DNA of 15,596 bases, from assembly GCA_017860335.1 (NCBI GenBank), contig JAFNAU010000013.1, forward strand, positions 1 to 15,596, written 5' to 3'. Source of the DNA: Bacteroidota bacterium. Lineage in GTDB: Bacteria > Bacteroidota > Bacteroidia > Bacteroidales > Paludibacteraceae. The position numbers and the translations under genes are program-made. The notes under the pieces are model-generated. The model was given only the letters and a program-made list of their open reading frames with translations. It did no database searches and was not told the origin of the DNA. Of the stretch, positions 9,401 through 15,360 are shown in pieces (the first letter of the stretch is position 1; each line of letters starts with the position of its first letter).

Positions 9401-9641
9401 TTCCATTATAACGCTGCCAGGTGGAAAGTGCCATCCAGTTTCCGGTGGTAGCAGTACGGTAATCACCTGCAGTTTGTGCCCAACTTTTGAAGGTCATGAG
9501 CACTAAAAAAATGAATACCAGCCAAAAGACCTTATATGAATGGTTGTAATGCCTGCGAGTTTTTGTAGGTTCGTTAGTGGTGAATATAAAATTTTCATTT
9601 ATTTCACAGAAATGCGAATTAACATTGCCTGAGGATTTCAT
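3420..9641 (-). CDS. Giant type IX-secreted modular adhesin-like protein (2073 aa)
   Basis: A very large modular surface protein. A hydrophobic signal segment (about 36-56, ending FKSWAQ) follows an unusually long 35-residue N-terminal region. Residues about 57-215 are beta-rich, with a YRT...GNW...STW motif and an AIHIQTGHTVSI strand. Two PKD/Ig-like domains with a conserved Cys (SPICEGNTISL near 227; RTVCDGSSATI near 316) come next. Trp-rich modules of the form W-x-G-x2-S-x2-W-x5-NW start near 416, 759 and 1476. A long stretch between them has repetitive Asn/Thr beta strands. Ig-like domains lie at about 1185-1470 (SVCDNSG, EVCEGST). Residues about 1628-1985 are closely similar to the C-terminal half of the 1305-aa protein of operon B (HWQYFG, FKGYEITQ, NIFGNS, TVYLYNTGS, DGWDGRK). 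The last 65 or so residues are a type A T9SS sorting domain (YDISGKTL, SGVYILSL, KLIIK). It is expected to cross the outer membrane by T9SS and be attached to the cell surface. No catalytic motif was seen; adhesion or matrix binding is inferred. The ATG is the only Met before the signal segment. Confidence 0.85.
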   Translation of the reverse strand: MKSSGNVNSHFCEINENFIFTTNEPTKTRRHYNHSYKVFWLVFIFLVLMTFKSWAQTAGDYRTATTGNWMALSTWQRYNGMTWTTPSITDGYPGQNTGTGAIHIQTGHTVSIGSTGITTQPMGTLTISGTLNLTGGNSTTIFSLNTMTVIDTGTGVINFYNKTTLSLPANAIIQTDTGALAGDCNNNCVITIGSITFAACSGAPGSIYTFAQIMAGGGTINAIASSNSPICEGNTISLTGNYSGAIGTAPTYSWTVTAPGGGVTTYITQNVIINTALKGTYTATLKVTTTLSGMTYTNSEPIQVVVNPLPTLGTISQFRTVCDGSSATINLTGLVPSNTFTVNYKINNVAQPAVTGLISSATGTSSFQTTALAASNNGQTLEVTSITITNPLTNCGTTFTGKTTTLSVWTTGPGTWIGQVSTDWDNPANWCGGVPNLTTDVIIPPVSSPNVLYQPVIGTTGGNCRNITIDSGASLTVSSSNSLNIYGNWTNNGTFTPNMGTVSFTGSSSAQTIGGSGTNAFYNLIINNTATGGGVKAASNITVNETLNLIAANPSATVGALEMVTSYGNYPRTTAANVYVPITSYTLTMGNNATTTGQGDVTGKIYRSDLSANTAYTFGNQYTTYAYTVAPTDVMVIVTIGTAYGDGDTWGYSTSIKRSYEMIPNGGTGGRVAMNLHYIDSELNGNTESSLTTGDFDVDIDGGTLDGAPLGDEHGRSSYDYINNYIGLSGIPMDYFQSNSTHNWRTIFNIHDYSEGHTVWDGSESTAWNNDLNWSAGIPGDKMTAIIPDASTTPNDPILAAGQTIGGLQILFGGIMNFNGQTLTINANNYSGFEDQSGLSNYNGSTVIIGTTTSGYSTPILGIPHFDNLTINSGASATAEANSHIYISGTFTNNGAFVASTFDNTVEYNGGAQTVVDPQNNIYYSLTLSGSGTKTLPPTLSVSHEFVLGGAATPLGTTLNVGGNFINNSSGSWSVTNVNLNGTATQILGGSIATTFTNLTINNTAGVTITNNATSNGTLNLAIGLLTTGSYTMTVGCSGDITYPVYPTSTSYINGKLARVYCTTGSKTFPIGKGGNYRPLTLEYTALSGTSTVTAEQFESPISGSIPANTYYQTDRYWTITQTGGSAFAYNLTLNGDPFNPGSGSPVIVKGDGTTNSSVGAAFNSPNFSTITGQTSFSNFAVGSECTPPVINTQPVSVSVCDNSGTAVFSVSATGSNSSYQWEVSTTGTGGTFSPVANGSVYSGAATVSLSIANPSYSMNGYAYRVVITRDCGSSVTSDGTSILTVNVLPTITLGVSPEVCEGSTSALLTYSATSGSPDQYMVDFDATAEAAGFSDISFVSLESPISLTVPVSVGSGTYNGTLFVKNSTTGCISNGYAFTVTIWALPQGSLAGNNIYSGGTAMLTWTASSGSGPYTLVYDPGNVTVNNVESGIPFSVGTVYSTTTYTLVSVTGVHGCARTSGFTGASASVIVTSRFIWTGSTSSDWNTAVNWVPAVVPSSGNNVEFATVANYGTVAANDMMLPYNSSTVVHDLTNLSDKAVVVPAGSSLTVSGIITGCSSPADASKIQIKAAPGTPNGTFIINCTAQSGSTYKDVYVTVDLYAQGYKDTETNWTDNIPGSPTYNTPFTASYHWQYFGVPVASVTSYPTFSGSFLRKYFENYNGDNTQYYQKWKKLTNDSILTAFKGYEITQRNKTVYSIPGKLQYCDKSITLTRSAPAVSGSGDININNLRYGLGQNIFGNSYTASIDIDKLDFASQPKIEPTVYLYNTGSFTNWGNTTGGGLNDGTAITAGQYTSIPQNTAPAIYDGKIPSMNGFLLFHRGTEPYYQSVSDEPVTITLPYADVAINTKPQTAPRERLKYLHVNLASKSTNDNLWLFSQEGTTSKRDDGWDGRKFFGTPTAFIYTENANGPMQVNADKTIDGEVLSFYANEDTEYTLNLAKTNLHEYASLQLIDLVARTVTPLDRDTTTYRFTADSKGTSIKRFIIANSTYIDLSSDKFRYLNGYVLNNNRLIISNLTPSAGTMYLYDISGKTLINRNISTAVTEIPVSLQSGVYILSLKADGKQETIKLIIK

Positions 9642-9646
9642 AAATA

Positions 9647-9654
9647 CAAAGTTA
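9647..9654 (-). promoter_or_regulatory. Candidate -7 box of operon A (TAACTTTG)
   Basis: Minus-strand TAACTTTG matches TAnnTTTG exactly, but it ends only 5 nt before the ATG at 9641. The -33 position has TTTAA and not TTTG. If it is used, the mRNA would be leaderless or nearly so, or translation would begin further inside the long N-terminal region. It may be a chance match. Confidence 0.35.
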
Positions 9655-9966
9655 AAAGGTTTGATATTTCCCGTTAAACTATATGTCTATTGGCTGAACT
9701 CACAATAAGTCTCAAAAAGAAACAATATATAATAAACAAATATTATATTTTTACTTTTGTCTTTCAATAACTTAAGGTGATTATTGTGATTTCTCAGTTA
9801 CAAAGCACTGATTATTTACATTATTTTATAAATAATCACAATAGACATTATTATGTTTAGATAAAAAACAAGAATAATGATATTTTAACTATTTAGTTTA
9901 ATATAACTTTATTTTTTAAATATTTTTATTTGTTTATTCATTAAATGAAGGTGCGGAATTTACAAC
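9655..9966. other. Intergenic region between operons A and B with overlapping inverted repeats
   Basis: About 310 bp of very AT-rich DNA without an ORF. It contains two perfect 10-bp inverted repeats that share a right arm. The outer one pairs TATTGTGATT (9782-9791) with AATCACAATA (9834-9843). The inner one pairs TGATTATTTA (9809-9818) with TAAATAATCA (9829-9838). Only one can form at a time. The region is upstream of the giant gene at 9641 and downstream of the operon B terminator, so it could be an operator or a structured leader. Confidence 0.4.
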
Positions 9967-10002
9967 AAAAAAAAAGCACCCGGCAACAATTACCAGATGC
10001 TT
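9967..10002 (-). terminator. Strong intrinsic terminator of operon B
   Basis: On the minus strand AAGCATCTGG and CCGGGTGCTT form a 10-bp stem (two G-U pairs) around loop TAATTGTTG. Nine T follow. It begins 29 nt after the stop of the 212-aa protein. The stem, the loop and about 10 nt of flank on the 5' side are nearly identical to the plus-strand sequence at 15062-15306, which is interrupted by a MITE. Confidence 0.85.
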
Positions 10003-10031
10003 AATATTTCATATTACAACAATGTGTTTTT

Positions 10032-10670
10032 TTAGAATTTCTTTTTATAAATGACATATCCCACACAGAGGAATATTAAAATCCAGACGCCGTCGCCTAC
10101 AGGAAGGTTTGGATCGAGACCGGGATGACCTCCAGCCGGTTTTCCTTTGGTAACCGTTGGCGCCAGGTATCTGTCTGATGGCATGGTTTGATCGTAAGTG
10201 GTTTGAGCCAGGACTGCAGGAGTACCTGAATTTCTAGTATTCTCATTATCACTACCAGTTCCCCTTTGCGCCAGCAGTCCAAGGGCTTCATTTCCCGAAA
10301 AACCAGCAACGCCCGAAGAATTGCTCTTCTTTTCTGTACGTCTGTATGCATATGTTGTTGACCCCGACAGGGATTTATCACGAGCGGTGAATGCACCGCT
10401 GGTTATTGGTGTTAAGTCATCAGTATTCCGCGTGCTGCTAATTGCCAACAAGACGTCATCCTTACCCGACTTTGATTTGCCAGAAATTCTTCTTCCCGAC
10501 GTATTCAATCCATTCAGGTTTACACGTGACAAAGTTTCACCACTTCCGCCTTTAAAGGAAATGTAAGCAGGTTCTGCTTTACGGTAAAGCGGATTATTCG
10601 TCGTAAGCATAGTGGTTGTGCTCACAACGGTAATTGTTAGTATAAGAACATGTAAGAATTTACTTTTCAA
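10032..10670 (-). CDS. Small membrane protein with PVGDGVW C-terminal tail, partner of the second T9SS protein
   Basis: A 212-aa counterpart of the 221-aa protein of operon A. It begins with a TTG codon (10668-10670) preceded by an A/G-rich stretch (AAAAAAAGAACAG). The TTG gives a good signal or anchor segment (KSKFLHVLILTITVVSTTTML); the next Met (21) would remove it, so TTG is preferred. The middle is Ser/Gly/Asn/Thr-rich with a YAYRR patch. The end is LDPNLPVGDGVW (185-196), a short hydrophobic segment (ILIFLCVGYVIY) and KKKF. The stop of the 1305-aa gene lies 12 nt upstream, so the two are co-transcribed. The tail [PVG-D/E-G-hydrophobic-W], membrane span and Lys/Arg end are like a tripartite sorting signal. 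No known family is recognised, and homology to the operon A partner outside the tail is weak but visible. Confidence 0.72.
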   Translation of the reverse strand: MKSKFLHVLILTITVVSTTTMLTTNNPLYRKAEPAYISFKGGSGETLSRVNLNGLNTSGRRISGKSKSGKDDVLLAISSTRNTDDLTPITSGAFTARDKSLSGSTTYAYRRTEKKSNSSGVAGFSGNEALGLLAQRGTGSDNENTRNSGTPAVLAQTTYDQTMPSDRYLAPTVTKGKPAGGHPGLDPNLPVGDGVWILIFLCVGYVIYKKKF

Positions 10671-10682
10671 ACTGTTCTTTTT

Positions 10683-13600
10683 TTAATGGTGAATCATAAT
10701 TTTTTCAGACTGATCAATTCCCGTGGCGGTAACTCTGACAACATATATCGCTGGTGGTAAAACTGTTCTTATTGCTGTCACGCTGTTTTCTTGCAGCGCT
10801 GTTGTATATCTTAACTGTCCGATCATGTCAAAAATCCGTACTACTCCGCTGGCATCCGACGGATTGTTTATCATTACTGCATTGCCCCTGCTAAAAATGT
10901 CAACCTTCTTCGTTTCCTGTTCGTTGTTGGGTTTGCTGTCTTTGGATGTAATCAGAAAGCGCCTTTCGGACTTCGCAGTATTGGTAGCGGTGAACGTATA
11001 GCTGATTTCATCCAAACCGGACAAATCGGTGACTTTTTTGGTGACAAGGTCGGTCAGATACAGCGTTTTGTAATCTGACAGGTGTTTCTTATTAATTCTC
11101 AGGGCGTATTCTGTATCCTTTCCAGCTATCAGTGAGAGATATGTTTTATCCAGATTTTCAGAAGTACTCACCTGAAGCTGATCAGGATTTTCGTCCACAA
11201 AGAGGCTCAAACCTTCCGTTCCCGACATTTTACGTCCGTCCCAGCCATTATCGTACCGATGTGATGTTTCCGGATGACTGAAAAGCCATACACGGTCGGC
11301 AGCCGACTTGCCGAGTACATCCACTGTAAGATACGAAAATGCTTCGTCAGCTAACGAGGGCACCCGTTGCGGAAGTGTATTGTTAAGTACCGAGGAGTAA
11401 GGGATTGTGACGATGGAATTATTAGTTGTTGCCATAAGCATAAAACCCTGCATGGAAGGTATTTCACGCTGTATGATCGGTGAAGTGTTCTGCGGAACAG
11501 CATAATACGAACCAGGAGCCACCAGCTGACCCTCAGCATCGTCGTAATAATCGCTCCATTCTTTCAGACTGCCGGTATTGTAAAGGTAAACGGTCTTTTC
11601 TACCCCGCTCGACGGGAAAACAATTTTATTGATATCAATGGCTGCGGTAAATGAATTTCCGAATATATTTGCTCCGGAGCCTGTGTCAACAGTTGTTCCA
11701 CTTGTGGTTTTTGTCAGGGTAAGTGTCTGATCAGCGGTGACAAGCGCTCCTTTGAAAGTAATAAGCTTACCTGAACCCTGACTAATATTCTGGGTTATTT
11801 CATAGCCTTTGAACGGATACAGAAGATCAGCATCGTATAGTTGTGTCCATTCATCGTAGTAGACAGTGTTTCCGTTTTTTGTTTCGTTGGCTACCCTGAC
11901 GTATGACACAGGTGCCACGGTAAAAATTGAACTGTAAACAGCGCTCTGTACCGGAATACCAAAATACTGCCAGTGAAAGGAAACGGTATAAGTCTCACCT
12001 GTGACAGGATCTAAAAAAGTAATGGGTGTTCCTTTAAATGCTTTAGAATACATTTCCACTGATGCCTGCAAGGCTGAATTCAATGCCGGTTGTGTAAAGA
12101 TGAGACTTCCGTTGGCCACACCCGAAGCCGACTGAACAAGTATACGGTCTGCACTGTTAGAAGAAGCAACGCCATTGATCCTTAATGTCCGGGCGGTAGG
12201 GATTATCAGTTTATAATTGGATGCATTAGTCAGATTACCAATCACATAATCGGCATCTAATATCAGATCTTTTACTGCAGCAGTAATATAATTAGAGGTT
12301 GTGGCAAACTCCACATCATCTCCAGAAGCAGGCACACCATGCGACCAGTTAGCAGCATTGCTCCAGACAGTACTCTGAGTACCAATCCAGTAATTTTTCA
12401 TTCTTACAGTAATCGCAGCACACGAAGTAATATTACAGGTTCCCTCAGCCCTTACATAATACGTGGTGGTTGCAACAGGTGAAACCGTAACAGAACTTCC
12501 CGTTCCGACTAAAGCTCCACCACAACTACCGGAGTACCATTTCCAGGATGCGCCGCCTCCCAACGAACCACCCGAAACGGTTAATGTGGTTGAATTACCA
12601 TAGGCCACAGAAGTATTGCCGGTAATGCCTGTTGGCGCTACAGATTCTGTATTGGCATAACCCACAACAAATCCGGCAGAATTAGATGTACAGCCATTGA
12701 AAGTGGCTGCTAATGAATAAGTACCGGTTGAAAGTCCGGTGATGTTTTTAGTTGTCGTACTGTATCCTCCGCCGGTTTTCGACCAGCTGTAGGTAAACAA
12801 GTCCGACCAGGTTTGTGTGGCGGTGAGAGTTCCGGCTGTTCCGGCTGGGATTCTCGACAAGGATGTTCCTGTGCCTTCGTAGAAGTTATAACCTGCAATC
12901 AATCCGGTATCTGTGGTTTTATATCCCATAGGCGTGGAAGCAAGTGCAGCTATTTCGTTCTGTGTCAGTGCCTTGTTCCAAAAACCTACCTTCAGTATCT
13001 GCCCATTCGTATAATCTCCCGTACCGTTCCACACTCCCCCTCCAATCATGGTGTTAAAACTCGAAGTACCATAGTTTGTTGTTGCATTGTGAGAAGTAGT
13101 TCCTACAATAACTCCATCCACATAAATAGTCATCACCGAGCCATTTCCAGTTCCGGCAACATGATGCCATTGACCATCCTGTGGGTACACGGTGGCTGAA
13201 GTAAAGTAAATACTTACTCCTTGGGACCAAAGCTCAACTTTTCCGTCAGTGGTTAACCCAAACTCAATAGCATCGTTTTGTCCAAAAAAGCTGTTACGGT
13301 AATAACTGGTTGTTTTTACCCAGCCTTCAATGGTAAATGCAGAAAGATTGCTCAATAGCGGAGTATTCAGATTAACATACTGCGAACTGGCGCTTGAAAA
13401 ATTGACTGCAACAGGTATATTATTGGGACGAATTGCACCGTCTGTTGATGTGGAACAGGTAGTTGGGGTTATATCAGCCTCCGGTACCGGTGGAGCTTTC
13501 AGCAAAATAGGATTAACACTTTGGGCAGTACCATAGGGCGTAGTAACCGTGATAAATCCCGAAGCAGCACCTACGGGTACAGTAGCCGTAATTTGCGTGT

Positions 13601-14600
13601 TACTGTTAACCGTGAAGCTGGCAGCTGAACCATTAATACTTACAGCAGTAGCCCCGGTGAAATTAATTCCGGTAATGGTTATTGATGTACCCGCATCCTT
13701 ACAGGTCGATATTGGAGTAAAGGAGGTAATAGTAGGGGATTTAGGCCGTAATGCGAGAATGATACCCCCGGCGTAAGATAGCAAACTTAAAGTTATCGTG
13801 CCGTTACCCGTAGCACCCGCAGTATCCTTTATTCCGGAGGCTGCACCAACCGATGCTACCTCTGCGCCTAACAGATCGTATAATTCCGTTAAAGAGGGAG
13901 AAGTCGTAACTGACCAGCTATCAAAACTACAAGTATTTAAATAATAGCTGCTGCTCAAACCCAGCATCAGCACCAACGCGTTATTGCTGACGGTTGTTAT
14001 TCCAACAGGTGAAACAGTAGTTGCAGCTGCACCTGGAGTTGTTATAGTTCCCGGCGTAACATCGAACGGTGATAACAAATCAACACCGGTATAGGCTATC
14101 AAAGCACCTTCGGCGTAGGTAGTCGAAAGAACTGTTCCCGGAATAGTAAAGCTGAATGATGCCCCTTCTGATCCGTTCGCTATACGATAAAAAACCGCGC
14201 CCCTGTCATAGCTGCTACCACACAATCCACGTGCGTCAATCTTAGTCCAACCGGTTGGCGCTGTTGGATCACTTATCGAACCATTATATTTCACAATGCT
14301 TACAATCATGATATCTCCCGCAGTTAGACCGGCCGGCTTAGCAAGTGTTAATGTTCTGTTTCCTTTACCGGTGACATAAGCTGATTGTGTCGTGCCAACC
14401 TGGGTAATAGCCGAGAAGGCTGGGGTAAAAAACACTGTCATCATCCCAAGCAGGATGACTAAAACTTTGATGTTTTTCAAAGGAAAAGTATTGTAAATGG
14501 AATGAAACTGGATGAAAGGAGCAACACGTACCGCATTACAACAGCTCAATACACAGGAAATTTGTCCTGAAACAGGTTTCACAACAGTAAAAACATTCAT
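10683..14600 (-). CDS. Large type IX-secreted protein with TIG, LamG and SprB-like modules (1305 aa)
   Basis: Modular secreted protein. The signal peptide is at about 41-64 (LKNIKVLVILLGMMTVFFTPAFSA), with cleavage likely before ITQVG. Residues about 65-284 are a beta-rich domain of unknown type. About 285-365 is an IPT/TIG domain (ITSFTP...GTSITITGINFTGATAVSING...GTAQS). A SprB-type repeat starts at about 373-390 (TPTTCSTSTDGAI) and seems to resume at about 600-637 (YSWSKTGGGYSTTTKNITGL...GCTS). Between the halves sits a LamG/concanavalin-like domain, about 391-590 (FTIEGWVKT, GQWHHVAGTG, MTIYVDGV). An Ig-like domain follows at about 640-731. One W-x-G-x2-S-x2-W-x5-NW module starts near 735. 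Residues about 875-1225 resemble the giant protein of operon A, and a type A T9SS sorting domain lies at about 1234-1305. Cell-surface glycan or protein binding is plausible from LamG. The first 40 residues are not signal-like; an in-frame TTG at 14478-14480 (Leu41) would start exactly at the signal peptide and may be the true start. Confidence 0.85.
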   Translation of the reverse strand: MNVFTVVKPVSGQISCVLSCCNAVRVAPFIQFHSIYNTFPLKNIKVLVILLGMMTVFFTPAFSAITQVGTTQSAYVTGKGNRTLTLAKPAGLTAGDIMIVSIVKYNGSISDPTAPTGWTKIDARGLCGSSYDRGAVFYRIANGSEGASFSFTIPGTVLSTTYAEGALIAYTGVDLLSPFDVTPGTITTPGAAATTVSPVGITTVSNNALVLMLGLSSSYYLNTCSFDSWSVTTSPSLTELYDLLGAEVASVGAASGIKDTAGATGNGTITLSLLSYAGGIILALRPKSPTITSFTPISTCKDAGTSITITGINFTGATAVSINGSAASFTVNSNTQITATVPVGAASGFITVTTPYGTAQSVNPILLKAPPVPEADITPTTCSTSTDGAIRPNNIPVAVNFSSASSQYVNLNTPLLSNLSAFTIEGWVKTTSYYRNSFFGQNDAIEFGLTTDGKVELWSQGVSIYFTSATVYPQDGQWHHVAGTGNGSVMTIYVDGVIVGTTSHNATTNYGTSSFNTMIGGGVWNGTGDYTNGQILKVGFWNKALTQNEIAALASTPMGYKTTDTGLIAGYNFYEGTGTSLSRIPAGTAGTLTATQTWSDLFTYSWSKTGGGYSTTTKNITGLSTGTYSLAATFNGCTSNSAGFVVGYANTESVAPTGITGNTSVAYGNSTTLTVSGGSLGGGASWKWYSGSCGGALVGTGSSVTVSPVATTTYYVRAEGTCNITSCAAITVRMKNYWIGTQSTVWSNAANWSHGVPASGDDVEFATTSNYITAAVKDLILDADYVIGNLTNASNYKLIIPTARTLRINGVASSNSADRILVQSASGVANGSLIFTQPALNSALQASVEMYSKAFKGTPITFLDPVTGETYTVSFHWQYFGIPVQSAVYSSIFTVAPVSYVRVANETKNGNTVYYDEWTQLYDADLLYPFKGYEITQNISQGSGKLITFKGALVTADQTLTLTKTTSGTTVDTGSGANIFGNSFTAAIDINKIVFPSSGVEKTVYLYNTGSLKEWSDYYDDAEGQLVAPGSYYAVPQNTSPIIQREIPSMQGFMLMATTNNSIVTIPYSSVLNNTLPQRVPSLADEAFSYLTVDVLGKSAADRVWLFSHPETSHRYDNGWDGRKMSGTEGLSLFVDENPDQLQVSTSENLDKTYLSLIAGKDTEYALRINKKHLSDYKTLYLTDLVTKKVTDLSGLDEISYTFTATNTAKSERRFLITSKDSKPNNEQETKKVDIFSRGNAVMINNPSDASGVVRIFDMIGQLRYTTALQENSVTAIRTVLPPAIYVVRVTATGIDQSEKIMIHH

Positions 14601-14977
14601 AATAATGACACAAAGGGTTGAATATCAGCTAAAGTGTATGATCTTTTATTTATTTAAATCACGATTTTGTGTAAATTGGATATACTGTTAAGAAACAGTT
14701 AGAATGCGTTAAGAACTTCAATCGATTCTACGACAAAAATTGATGTAATAAGTTCTTATTTATTAAAAATAAAAATAACCGACAAAAGTAGTTCATATTT
14801 TCAACAAACGCATAAGTTTTTCAATTATTTGCAGCAAATTTCTTTAACAAACGATTGCAATTCTTTTAGCATCTGATTTATTAAATGAGAACATCCAGCA
14901 AAACATCTCAAAGAATCGGAAAATTAAATTGATTTCAACTCCTTGATTTAGTTATAGTTTCCGACAAAATGCGTGCC
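14601..14977. other. AT-rich upstream region of operon B
   Basis: No convincing ORF. It probably carries the promoter of the 1305-aa gene. An exact minus-strand -7 box TACTTTTG lies at 14783-14790, but without a -33 TTG at the right distance and about 180 nt from the ATG. An inverted pair ACTGTT/AACAGT with a 4-nt loop (14684-14699) and an 8-bp inverted pair AAGAACTT/AAGTTCTT (14711-14718, 14750-14757) lie in the presumed leader. CGACAAAA occurs three times (14731, 14780, 14962). None is strong alone. Confidence 0.35.
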
Positions 14978-15008
14978 AAAAAAGATATTTTGAGAAAATA
15001 TCTTTTTT
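14978..15008. terminator. Bidirectional terminator-like hairpin
   Basis: A perfect 14-bp stem (AAAAAAGATATTTT / AAAATATCTTTTTT) with loop GAG. The arms end in A6 and T6, so each strand shows a stem and a T-run. No gene ends close to it inside the window on either strand, so its client is unclear; it may insulate operon B from the right. Confidence 0.55.
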
Positions 15009-15061
15009 AAACCGGAAAATTATTTCAAAAAAGATAAGACTCTGACGAAAGGGATAATGTT

Positions 15062-15306
15062 ATGAAATATAAAGCATCCGGTAATTGTTGCGAGGGCACT
15101 GAAAAAGTATAGCTAAATTAAAGGTTTATACAATTTTGTTTGTGCAAGCCCTTTTCCTTGCCGAATTTGAAGAAACATACACTCTTTGTTACAAATAAGC
15201 CACTCTCAGGCCATCAAATTGCCAATTTAGTGAGTCTTTTTTCTCTTTGAATTTCTAAAGGGACTTTTTCAGTGACCTCAATTGTTGCCGGGTGCTTTTT
15301 TTGTTG
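15062..15306 (+). repeat. Second copy of the operon B terminator, split by an insertion
   Basis: The two outer parts (15062-15091 and 15289-15306), joined, give a 48-nt sequence that matches the inverse of 9963-10012 with two mismatches and a 2-nt difference in T-run length. The rebuilt structure has stem AAGCATCCGG/CCGGGTGCTT, loop TAATTGTTG and seven T. The stem difference (C-G here, U-G in the other copy) keeps pairing. The 188-bp MITE at 15092-15279 entered at the loop/stem junction. No plus-strand gene precedes it, so this is either an orphan terminator left after gene loss or a dispersed terminator-like repeat. Confidence 0.8.
15092..15279. mobile_element. 188-bp MITE with 17-bp terminal inverted repeats and 9-bp target duplication
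   Basis: The left end GAGGGCACTGAAAAAGT and the reverse complement of the right end (GAGGTCACTGAAAAAGT) agree at 16 of 17 positions. The element is flanked on both sides by the direct repeat AATTGTTGC (15083-15091 and 15280-15288). The empty site is independently known from the intact homologous sequence at 9963-10012, which has only one AATTGTTGC. The interior has no ORF that could encode a transposase, so movement would need an enzyme supplied by a related insertion sequence. A 9-bp duplication and GAGG...CACTGAAAAAGT ends point to a DDE transposase, but I do not assign the family. Confidence 0.88.
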
Positions 15307-15360
15307 CTATGTGTTTTTACCGATACTCTTGGTTGTAACAAAAATGAAGTACTGTAAAAA

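Noticed and set aside
14731..14969. Three CGACAAAA boxes upstream of operon B as regulator sites
   Set aside because: Spacing is irregular (49 and 182 nt), and an 8-mer of this composition can recur by chance in AT-rich DNA.
15092..15279. Transposase gene or fragment inside the MITE
   Set aside because: All frames carry stops within a few dozen codons and no DDE-type motif can be read; a remnant cannot be excluded but is not supported.
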